NCBI GenBank assembly: GCA_963210315.1
Contig: OY723252.1
Span: 2,143,346 to 2,207,345, forward strand
Length of the DNA: 64,000 nt
From: Rhynchopus euleeides
Lineage: Eukaryota; Euglenozoa; Diplonemea; Diplonemida; Diplonemidae
Direction: 5' to 3'
The notes under the pieces are model-generated. The model was not told where the DNA came from. It was given only the letters and a program-made list of their open reading frames with translations, and made no database searches. A program made the translations under genes and the position numbers. Shown here piece by piece: positions 22,193 through 31,220 of the stretch (position 1 is the stretch's first letter; each line of letters starts with the position of its first letter).

Positions 22193-23175
22193 GGCATACA
22201 GTGCATCCGAATCGGATCCGATACATTATCGGACGATTATCGGATGATTATCGGACGATTATCGGATCCGATAATCATCCGATAATTTTTTTTGGGTGGG
22301 TTTTTCAACCAGAAAATGTTACCAATATTCTGCCTGATCAGGGTCAGTGCTGGCGCGGGGTGGTTGATTCAACCGGAAAAAGTTTTGGGGGCCACCATTC
22401 GACCATTCGACCGGGGGCCGAATAGGTGAACCCCTTCTAATAGGTCAACCCCCTGGCAAGCGAGCCTTCGACCGAAGGACAGTAGTGAACATCTGTTCCT
22501 TGCGGGCGTCCAGATTGGGTGGGCTTGCTGCGTCCAGCTTACTGAGGCTACTGAGGGCCGTCCGGTCTCCATCACCCGATATGACTCCGCATTATCGCGC
22601 AGGCACAAGGTAGTCTCCAGATACATGCCACAGGTCTGGTCCCCAGACCCCCCTGGTGGCCCCCACCGGAAAGTGTTACAACAATCCCCGTGGCTATTTA
22701 GTCAATGCCGGATTTTCGAAAACCAACGCCCCAGGGACACCTGCAGGACAAGGGCGCCAGTACCGCTGACTACGCGGTGGTCCCGACGGAAGCGCGCGAC
22801 GCGGTGGTGGAGCGGGGGATGCAGGACGAGCTCCCTCAGGTACACCCTCAGTGTGCAACTCAGCTGGCAGCTCTGATGAGCTGCGGCTGCACGACTCCAC
22901 TAAAACTCAAAAAAATATCAAGCGTGGGGTCTGGGGGGTTTCTCGTGAGGCAGAAATGACGACAAAAAGGGAAAAGAGTGTGTTCTGGTGCCCACAACGC
23001 ACACGAACACTGATTATCGGATGATTATCGGATGTCCGATAATGACCGATAATGTCCGATAATCGTCCGATAATGTCCGATAATGCCCGATAATGTCCGA
23101 TTCGGATCCGATAATTTGGGATTTTCCCCGAAAATCCGATAATGCCCGATAACCGATTCGGATGCACTGTATGCC
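22193..23175. mobile_element. 983-bp TA-flanked element with GATTATCGG iterons
   Basis: The perfect ends are GGCATACAGTGCATCCGAAT (from 22193) and its reverse complement ending at 23175. Next to both ends are arrays of CCGATAAT/ATTATCGG iterons (about 22205-22288 and 23010-23150). TA lies outside both ends (22191-22192, 23176-23177). The interior has no convincing coding sequence. Its right TA is also the left flank of the foldback element that follows. Confidence 0.8.
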
Positions 23176-23177
23176 TA

Positions 23178-25207
23178 GGGAAGTCCACGTGTAGGAAAAT
23201 CCCTGTTTAGGCCTGTCACAAACACGATTTTTTTGATTTTCGGTCAAAAACTCCACCAAAATGGGCGTACCTGGCCAAAAATCTCGTGGGGGATCACTGA
23301 AAAAATCCGAGAAAATAGCAGACGCCCTCGGGAAAGTCGATCCATTCGAATTACTTGGCATTTTTTCCTGAAAAATGGCCGAAAATGTGTAACAAAAATG
23401 TAACACTTTTCGGCCAAATTGTAACACTTATCAAAACCCCATCTGAGCGCCCAGAATACCATCTAAACACCCCAAAACCGCAAAAATACCCCTCCAGTGA
23501 GGTATCCGGGTGGGAAAAAATGGGGGTTGCACCTTTTTGAGACCCAACTTTGGGTCCCAGCCGGGATTTCCTGGCTGAACCCCCATAAACCCCCTGGTTT
23601 TCCCCTCTTTTTCAGCCTTTTCCAGACCCGCGGACCCAAAAAATACCACCCAGAGGGCCACAGAAGTCCCCAAAACCCGCCAGGAGTCACAGACATGTCC
23701 TAAAAGGGGTGGGAAAAACCAGGGGCGACCACTTTGGTGGTCAGTTTTGACCCAGACTCCCGAAATTTCCTGCTGTAACACTTATGTAACACTTAGCGGT
23801 ACAGAAGTTGGTGAAATTACACCACTTTTCGGGGTGGCTCTGGGTGCCCAGAATACCATCTGGACACCCCAAAACCATGATAACCTCATTCCAGTGAGGT
23901 ATCCGGGTGGGAAAAAATGGGGGTTGCACCTCTTTGAGGGAACCTTTGGGGTTCCGGTGGGTGTTGAGTCGGGAACCCCCCCCAAAACCCCCCAAAGTAC
24001 CCTGCTGGAGGCACTCAAAACCTCCCACACCAACATCGACCCCACGAACCGGAATAGGGGCGGTGGAGTGAAAGCCTTGTGTCGCCAGGAGCTAACAAGG
24101 ACATTTCCTTTGGAGAGAGTCATGGTAGGTACACAATTGGACATCGGGGGTCTTCTCGGAGCCAAACTGTGTCTGTGTGCTGGAAAGGTGTATGTTCACC
24201 TGACATATCGAGGACATCCTCAGAGCCGTGGGGTCTTCTCACCACCAAGTCACTCTGAGTCTGAGACAACCAACTCGGAGCCCGCGACAAGTGTCATTGT
24301 TCCCTCCTGGCGACACAAGGCTTTCACTCCGTCGCCCCTATTCGGGTTCGTGGGGTCGATGTTGGTGTGGGAGGTTTTGAGTGCCTCCAGCAGGGTACTT
24401 TGGGGTTTGGGGGGTTTTGTGGGGGACTCAACACCCACCGGAACCCCAAAGGTGGCTTCAAAGAGGTGCAACCCCCATTTTTTCCCACCCGGATACCTCA
24501 CTGGAATGAGGTTATCATGGTTTTGGGGTGTCCAGATGGTATTCTGGGCACCCAGAGCCACCCCGAAAAGTGGTGTAATTTCACCAACTTCTGTACCGCT
24601 AAATGTTACATAAGTGTTACAGCAGGAAATTTCGGGAGTCTGGGTCAAAACTGACCACCAAAGTGGTCGCCCCTGGTTTTTCCCACCCCTTTTAGGGCAC
24701 ATCTGTGACTCCTGGGGGGTTTTTGGGGGCTGCTGTGGCCCTCTGGGTGGTATATTTTGGGTCCGCGGGTCTGGAAAATACTGAAAAAGAGGGGGAAACC
24801 GGAGGGTCCATGGGGGTTCAGCCAGGAAATCCCGGCTGGGACCCAAAGCTGGGTCTCAAAAAGGTGCAACCCCCATTTTTTCCCACTCGGATACCTCACT
24901 GGAGGGGTATTTTTGCGGTTTTGGGGTGTTTAGGTGGTATCCTGGGCGCTCAGATGGGGTTTTGATAAGTGTTACAATTTGGCCGAAAAGTGTCCATTTT
25001 TGGTCCACATTTTCGGCCATTTTTCAGGAAAAAATGCCAAGTAATTCGAATGGATGGACTTTCCCGAGGGCGTCTGCTATTTTCTCGGATTTTTTCAGTG
25101 ATCCCCCACGAGATTTTTGGCCAGGTACGCCCATTTTGGTGGAGTTTTTGACCGAAAATCAAAAAAATCGTGTTCTGTGACAGGAAAAACGGCCTCGTGG
25201 ACCTCCC
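23178..25207. mobile_element. 2-kb foldback element with about 0.9-kb inverted arms, TA-flanked
   Basis: The ends read GGGAAGTCCACG (left) and CGTGGACCTCCC (right), flanked by TA at 23176-23177 and 25208-25209. From CCTGTCACA (about 23212) to about 24095 the sequence is repeated inverted and almost identical at about 24302-25183, leaving a loop of about 200 bp. Each arm carries an internal near-duplication of about 130 bp (around 23450-23580 and 23847-23975 on the left). No gene in the arms or loop. It would form a very long hairpin when single-stranded or transcribed. Confidence 0.85.
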
Positions 25208-25219
25208 TACCCCCCCCCC

Positions 25220-25256
25220 CTCTCTCTCTCTCTCTCTCCACCCCCTCCCCCTGCAG
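25220..25256 (+). promoter_or_regulatory. polypyrimidine tract and AG acceptor before the Gln/Met-rich gene
   Basis: A (CT)n/C-rich tract ends in CCCTGCAG with AG at 25255-25256, 66 bases before the ATG at 25322. No coding exon lies upstream (that is the foldback element), so this could be a trans-splice acceptor or the end of a 5'UTR intron. Confidence 0.45.
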
Positions 25257-25321
25257 GAACAGACACCCCACCCCCACCCCCACCCCCACCCCCACGAGGG
25301 GGTGGTGAGGTCTGCCCACCC

Positions 25322-26476
25322 ATGGATGGCCTGCCGACAAGAAAACGAGCGCGGGGTAGCCGGGGGGTGAAGCGGAACCCTCCGTCTGATCAATGGGACG
25401 GCCTGCAGACCGCACAGCCCGTGCACCCCCTGGCATCACAGGTGCTGGACCTGCAGGCAGCGCGGGAGCAGGCAGCGCTGGAGGGGGGCGTGTCAGATGA
25501 GGAGCCGCTTGCATCAGCGACTGGCATCCCAGCGGTGCTGCCGGATGTGCTGGCGAATGCGCTACCTGCGGCCCTGCCCGTGGGGGCGGTCGCTTCAGGG
25601 TTTGCGCCGCCCATGCCTGCACCGATGCAACCCGTGGGGGCACAGCCGACAGGCTTGGCGGCGATGCTGATGTCGCGTGCGCAGGCCCAGAACCCGCCCA
25701 TGGACCCGCCCGTCATGTCGAAACGCATGCGGAAGCGGAAACTCAAGGCGATGGAGAATGAGGCGTCCCTTGCGCCCCTCCAGCAGTTCCAGCAGATGCA
25801 GCAGTTGCAGCACCTCCAGCAGATGCAGCAGATGCAGGTGCCGCAGCAGATCCCGCAGGCACCCACGCCGGTTTTTGATAATGTGGCGCTGCTGCGGTCC
25901 CTCGCACAGATCCAGCAGGCAGGGCAGGAGATACAGCATCTGAATGCGTTGCAGCAGCCGCCGCCGATGCAAATGCAAATGCAGATGCAGATGCAGCCTA
26001 TGCAGCAGATGCAGCAGGTGCCGCAGGTGCCGCAACCTGCGGTGGTGGGGGCAGCCCCGAAGAAGGTCCGTGGTGCCCCGAACGATCACCACCAGAAGAG
26101 TGCGCATTTGAAATGGCATCTGGCCGCACATCAGAGAGATATCGAATTCCAGCGCCTCTTCGACCAGGAGAGCGGCGATGGCAGCGAGGAGGGGGGCGGG
26201 GCAGAGGGGGACGTCCTGGTGCTGCAGGAGGATGAGGAGTATCCGGAAGGCGGGGATGCTGCCCCTGTGCCTGCCCCCGCTGTGGGCAGGGCATCGGGGT
26301 CCGGTGGTCTGAAGAACCCCGTGTCTGTCGATATCTGGTCGGAGATGCCCGATGCTCTGTGCTTCGATCCCGAGGTTGACTACAGCAGCCTCGTCGAATC
26401 GGTTCCATCGTCAAAGCAGCTGCGAAGATGGGGCCTCCTCTACCGTTACATTTCCGACCGACCCCACGACACGTAG
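25322..26476 (+). CDS. Gln/Met-rich nuclear-type protein, function unknown
   Basis: An intact 384-residue frame. The N-terminus is basic (RKRAR at about 7-11) and a second basic cluster KRMRKRKLK lies near 134; both look like nuclear localisation signals. Residues about 150-240 consist largely of QQ, QM and QMQ repeats. A short region with SAHLKWHLAAHQRD follows, then an acidic stretch (about 285-310) and a C-terminus rich in charged and aromatic residues. No catalytic domain is recognisable. Gln-rich plus acidic segments occur in transcriptional co-activators and RNA-binding assemblies, so a nuclear role is a guess. The start is the first ATG after the AG acceptor at 25256. A 2-kb foldback element ends 115 bases upstream. 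Confidence 0.7.
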   Translation: MDGLPTRKRARGSRGVKRNPPSDQWDGLQTAQPVHPLASQVLDLQAAREQAALEGGVSDEEPLASATGIPAVLPDVLANALPAALPVGAVASGFAPPMPAPMQPVGAQPTGLAAMLMSRAQAQNPPMDPPVMSKRMRKRKLKAMENEASLAPLQQFQQMQQLQHLQQMQQMQVPQQIPQAPTPVFDNVALLRSLAQIQQAGQEIQHLNALQQPPPMQMQMQMQMQPMQQMQQVPQVPQPAVVGAAPKKVRGAPNDHHQKSAHLKWHLAAHQRDIEFQRLFDQESGDGSEEGGGAEGDVLVLQEDEEYPEGGDAAPVPAPAVGRASGSGGLKNPVSVDIWSEMPDALCFDPEVDYSSLVESVPSSKQLRRWGLLYRYISDRPHDT

Positions 26477-27605
26477 ATGTCAGACATGTGTTGTCGGCAT
26501 GTGTGTATCCCGCCTTCCTGTGGCAGTAATGTTCTCTCGTGGAGACGCTTTGCATGCACAAACCGCAACAAGGGCTTGTGTTTCTGTGACAGCGGATATC
26601 ACATCAAGAGAGGGACAGGGTGTCCCGATGTGCTCTGCACTAATCTAAACGGCTTCCTGCGGTGGTGACATCAGAGCCCGCTCGGTGCCTACACTCGGCA
26701 AATAGCATAACGTGCGGGGTTGGGTGGGGGAGGAGAGGGTGTGTGTGTGTGTGTGTGCGTCCGGTGCGGCCTAGGAGGCCTTCGCGGGTATTGTGTCATT
26801 CGGTTCTGCTGATCCGTGCTCTACGCATCACACCCTTCATCCGGCAAGAGGGGGTGGGGGGGGTTTTTTTTTTGCAAGTGTGGTGAGGTGATTGCAATGC
26901 GTCAAACGAAGTGCATGTCGTAGAGGAAGGGAAAGAGTGGAGCAACTGGATCCCGTGAAGGGAAGAAGGAAAATTGCATAACCGGAGCTTCGAGGTGAGA
27001 CATGGGAAATGCAACAGTGTGCCGGCGTGTTCTTTTTGGTACCACCATGACTCCTGTCAAAAAGATAGCAGCGCTTTTGGGCAACAGAGACAAACCTACT
27101 CATCATGGCTGCGGGAGATTTGTTTTGCCGGGTTTTGGCGCACAAAACAACAGCCCTATCTTGTTATACCGTTCTGAGGCAGGGGTGTGCATACCACAGG
27201 AGCGACACGGTGCGATTGTGGGGTGGAGGTTGCATTAAGAGCAGGTGCCCGGTGTGCTCGGCACTAATATGACATTATAATTATGTGAATCATTCCCCAC
27301 CGCCGAGACAGCGCCTCACCGGGGCTGCAAAGAGCACTGCCAAGGATCGTTCAAAGATCACGTGTGTGTGTGTGTGTGTCTTTCGGGATGGTCCATCGGC
27401 CCTACGCCGCTGGACTCTAATTTACAAAGTGACGCATCCAGCGCGGTTACTGTAGTGACCGCGTGCATCACAAAATCATCACGCCCGATTCGATGATCGG
27501 CGATGCGCGTGGGTGTGACAGACTTCTGTACAGCCGAATCTCACCTCCCCGCCCACCCCTGCCCCCCGCCGCGACCTTCTATGCCGAGCGTAGGCCTTTT
27601 TCTTA
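26477..27605. other. intergenic region with GT repeats
   Basis: No gene supported. Contains (GT)n near 26740 and 27362-27378 and a G/T homopolymer stretch at about 26850-26873. Confidence 0.4.
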
Positions 27606-28338
27606 CTGGGGGGGGGGGGGGGCAATTAATCGTGCATAGTCGAATAATCGTGCATAGGGGGTCTTCGCTGGTCGACAAACTTCGACAATCTTCGTCATTT
27701 TTCAGCCAATTCAACAGGAAATGCACCAAAATGCACTGACGACCACCCCGTAGCGAAGACCCCCATAGTCAAATAATAGTGCCTTTTTGAAACGGGCATT
27801 TATAAAGTTTTTTCCGCTGAATAATCGTGGGGTGCACGATTATTCACTTTTGGCTATTTTCGGTCAGTTCTGCAAGAAAAATGAGCAATTTTTCCCGCAG
27901 AATTTTCAAAGAACCCGTTCTTTTGAATTTTGGGAGCCCGTGCGGATCGTGGTGGGGTCATTTCGACCATGGGATGTCTGTCTTCACCCGTGACTGGTCG
28001 TCACCATTTTGGCTCATATTCGTCCACATGTCCGGCCTTGTGCCCCCAGTTTCAACACGAAAATGAGCCCATACGGTGACTGCCAGGAAGGGGTGAAGAC
28101 AGACACCCCATGGCCAAAATGACCCCACCACGATCCGCACAGATTCCAAATATTCAAACGGGCGAGGTTTTTGCGATGTTTGTCCACAGAACTGACCAGA
28201 AAACTTGCAAAAGTGAATAATCGTGCACCCCACGATTATTCCCCCCCGTCAACTTTTTGCCTTTTTTTGGGGCCCCTCAATTATACCCGCCCGTTCGCCA
28301 ATTAATAGTGGAGTGCACGATTATTTGCCCCCCCCCAG
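27606..28338. mobile_element. 733-bp TA-flanked inverted-repeat element
   Basis: The ends are CTGGGGGGG (27606) and CCCCCCCAG (28338), each with TA outside (27604-27605 and 28339-28340). Motifs AATAATCGTGCA and TGCACGATTATT recur near both ends. Inner arms of about 190 bp (about 27821-28010 and 28050-28241) are imperfect inverted copies. No coding sequence. Confidence 0.75.
27657..27765. mobile_element. short hairpin MITE nested in the 733-bp element
   Basis: Begins GGGGGTCTTCGCT and ends AGCGAAGACCCCC, with ATA on both sides. About 110 bp. A relative with GGGTCTTCGC...GTAGCGGAGACCCC ends lies at 57266-57392. Its position inside the larger element shows it arrived later. Confidence 0.6.
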
Positions 28339-28432
28339 TAAAAAAACATCTACTAGATACCCAAAGACCTTTTCATTCAAATTAAACAAGTTTGTCTGCC
28401 GGTCGCGATTCGCCGGTCCCTGGGGGTGCTAG

Positions 28433-28625
28433 GTTAACGAGAGGATCTGGCGCGAGGCGATGAAGCCGCGAAGAAACGAATTAACGAAGGAAATCGTGCA
28501 CCCGGGGCTTCAGGATTAACACATTCATGCCACTTCACAGGGCCTTCATCACAGCCTTGAGACACGGTGCGCGCTCAACAATAAGTAGTCCGGAACTGTT
28601 CTCCTACAGTTCCAGGAGCTGGTAA
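28433..28625 (+). repeat. dispersed repeat family A, copy 2 (diverged)
   Basis: Shares TTAACGAAGGAAATCGT, CATGCCACTTCACAGGGCCT and TAGTCCGGAACTGTTCTCC with the other copies, but its 5' part is rearranged and its 3' end diverges after the CACAG-like block. Confidence 0.7.
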
Positions 28626-28850
28626 TGGCGAAACAGATGCCACTTGCAAACCTGCCTTTTTGGCATCATCAGAAATATTGAACGGTTTTAGCCATGTCAA
28701 GCAACAAGAGCGCAGTGGCGCTTGGCCCCCCCCCTCCCCTGTCCCCCGCTTGTCCCCCGAACTGCCTTTGGCGCGCCGCCCTCTGCCGCTCTTCAGGGCA
28801 GCTCCCAACACACCCGCCGCCTCCAGAACATCTCTCTGAGCTCGGGCAAC

Positions 28851-30196
28851 ATGGCCAGCAGCCAGAAGTTCCCGTGCGGGGAGTGCGGCGTGCTTCTCTC
28901 CAAGCAGAACGCGACTTCGGTATGTCCGTGTGCATGCCCTGTTGGCACAGCGTGTTTTCCCCGGACAGTGTTGTCAAAGCGAACAATAAGGGAGCAGTCA
29001 TCATCTGGCAGCTCTGCTGATCTGTGGCCACACGACTCCACCCAAGGCATTGCGGTTCGTTGCCATGCCCTCCCTTGCTCGCCGCTTCACGATCCAGTGG
29101 GGTTTATCGTTGCTATTGCACCTCCCCTCCACCTCACCCCCAACCGCCTCCAGATTAACGGGGTGCTGTTCTGCGAGACGTGCGGCGATGCCGTGTACGA
29201 ACAGTGCACCAGCTGCGGGGTGAAATACCCGAAAGTATGCCACCCACCCGCCACCACAAGATCTGACAGCAGCACGCGCCGCTGGGCGGTGCTGCTGCTC
29301 ACCGCTGAAGCTCCAGCCAAGCTTCAGCCAGATCAAACTGGCACCCCCTCCCTCTGAAACGTGTCCACCCCCGTGAAGGGGTGTTCATACCCCCTCTCCC
29401 TCGCCTGTGGGTTATGTACCGTGGAACAATCACTTCTACAGCTGCGACTCTTGACCCCGCCTCCCTCAAGACTTGACAGCAATGTGCCGGTGTGCTTTCC
29501 TTTAATCCTTCCTGGTGTGGCAACCCGGCGCTCACAGCGCACGTACCCTCCAACACCCTCCAACAGCCGATGATTGCAGAGAAGTGTGAGAAGTGCTGCG
29601 GGCCTGCAGTCCATTCGGGCGGTGAAACGCATTCCGGCGGCGGCGTGTCTTCAAGTGTGATGGAGGCATTGCTCAAGCGTGTCAAGAGTCTGGAAATCGA
29701 CAGAGACACGCTGACCCAGAAGGTGGGCTCTCTGGAACGAGAGGTGGTGGCCTTGAAAGCGAAGGCATTTTCCCAGCCGTCCCAGCCCCTCCCCAGTGTC
29801 GACTGCAGTGTCTGCAAACTGGACGTGTCGCTCAATCCATACTGCGCAGCGACCGGAACGCTCCACATATCAGAGAAGGACTGCCGAGAGCGCGTGCGGC
29901 AGACTCTCATTGCATTCCCTTTTCCCGATGTTGTGCTGCAGCAGGTGCCTGAAGTGAAGTACGTCATGACGTTCCACGCCTTCAGCGATGTTTACGGTGC
30001 CCCAGCAAAGGCGAAAGAGGATGCAGGTGAATGGCTGAAGCGCCACCTCGTGAAGTACCTCCTCCCCGGTCTGAAGGGAGCGAAGCATGGTTTCTCGGAC
30101 AAGATTCCCGACGAATATGAGCACTCATTTTACAGCTTCTGCACCACACGCGACAGACAAGCGCACCTGCTGAAGGTTGACACGATCCCTGAATGA
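28851..30196 (+). CDS. three-exon zinc-ribbon and coiled-coil protein, unknown function
   Basis: Exons 28851-28919, 29154-29234 and 29567-30196 join in phase 0 to give 259 residues. Donors are GTATGT and GTATGC; acceptors are TCCAG and AACAG. The first two exons and the start of the third carry four C-x2-C pairs (CGEC, CETC, CTSC, CEKC), which suggests two small zinc ribbons. A coiled coil follows (about residues 75-110, KRVKSLEIDRDTL). The C-terminal 140 residues look like a folded domain with CSVC near its start and a run of aromatic and charged residues. I recognise no family. The zinc ribbons could bind nucleic acid or protein. Each exon on its own is short, but all four Cys pairs being in frame across two introns supports the model. 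Confidence 0.65.
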
Positions 30197-30433
30197 CACG
30201 ATGGGAAGCGGGGTAGGGATGGATGGAGGGCGGGCAAGTCAGTGATCCCGTGCCCGCGGTCCGACTGGCCAGCGTCCCGGCCGAAAAACGTTCTCATCAG
30301 ACACAGGCTCAGCGAATCACTTGAGGGGAGGGGGGCAGGGGCAGGATGTTGTGGCCCATCCCGCTTGCAGGGGGGTGCTGTTTGTTGCGTTTCGTGGCTG
30401 GGGGGAGGGGGGGGGGGGGAGGGTTTCACTGGC
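30197..30433. other. 3' flank of the zinc-ribbon gene
   Basis: Short intergenic stretch ending in a G-rich run at about 30402-30425. No gene seen. Confidence 0.4.
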
Positions 30434-30864
30434 TACGAGCGACGAAGCAGTCGCGAAGTAACGAAGGAAATTGTACGACTGGGGGCCTTCGCTCTGTGCC
30501 AAACACAGTGTCATTTTGCCTCCCTTCTTTTGAGGACGACTCGCTTTTCTGCACTTCTGAGTGAAGACCCCGATTGCATCTTTAGGATGGCACCTTCATG
30601 CCACTTCACAAGGGCTTCCGTTGCCTCTGGCACAGGAGTGTGCGCTTAGCGAAAAGTAGCCCGGATCTGCCTTTTTTGTGTCAAACGCACCGTGCTCACG
30701 GAAGGCGTTCAGAACTAAAAAGGTTGCAGTGGGATCAGTGTTTTGTTCACCTACACTCCACGCCCCAACGTGCAGGTGGCCAGAAGGTTGCACAAACAAA
30801 ACAAAAGAAACCCGGCAATCCTTTTTTGCAGTTGCTGGGCAGTGTGTTTCATCTTCGTATATCG
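30434..30864 (+). repeat. family A copy 3 with inserted family G and family E repeats
   Basis: Family A 5' block (30434-30480), then a family G stretch (about 30480-30565), then the family A middle (CATGCCACTTCACA at about 30597) and a TGTGCGCT/AAAAGTAGCCCGGAT block. Next is a family E unit (about 30679-30828) bounded by CCTTTTTTG on both sides, then the family A 3' block GCAGTTGCTGGGCAGTGTGT. It reads as a nested set of insertions. Confidence 0.65.
30679..30828 (+). mobile_element. family E repeat inserted with CCTTTTTTG at both ends
   Basis: Begins TGTCAAACGCACCGTGCTCA and ends CCCGGCAATCC plus T6. CCTTTTTTG lies at 30670-30678 and 30820-30828. A second copy lies at 57512-57771. An uninterrupted CTGCCTTTTTTGCAG site occurs in the intron at 53301-53314. 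Confidence 0.7.
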
Positions 30865-31182
30865 AGTACGATTTCCATGTCGTATGACTTCATCTGACCA
30901 GTCCCTTTGTTGGGCGAACGAACGAAAGTGATAGGGGGTGGGGTTGGGGTGTGTGTGTGTGTGTGTAGTGATAGTGGTTTTAAGTGGGTAACCCTGCGCG
31001 GATCTGTGCCCACTCCCCGCCCACCCCTACGTCACAGCGGATGCCCCACTCGGGTTAGAGTGTGGGGCCAACTCAGTGCCACTCCGAGGAGGGCGTGAGG
31101 CATAGCCAGCGTGGTGCGTGCCGCAACAGTGTGTGAGTGATTTCGCACTGCTGTGGCAGTCCCCGCACCGGCCCATGCGATG

Positions 31183-31220
<38 letters not shown>

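Noticed and set aside
22200-23160. Arrays of ATTATCGG-type repeats considered as a CRISPR array or replication origin
   Set aside because: The copies are short, irregular, in both orientations and placed just inside perfect inverted termini, as in transposon subterminal repeats.
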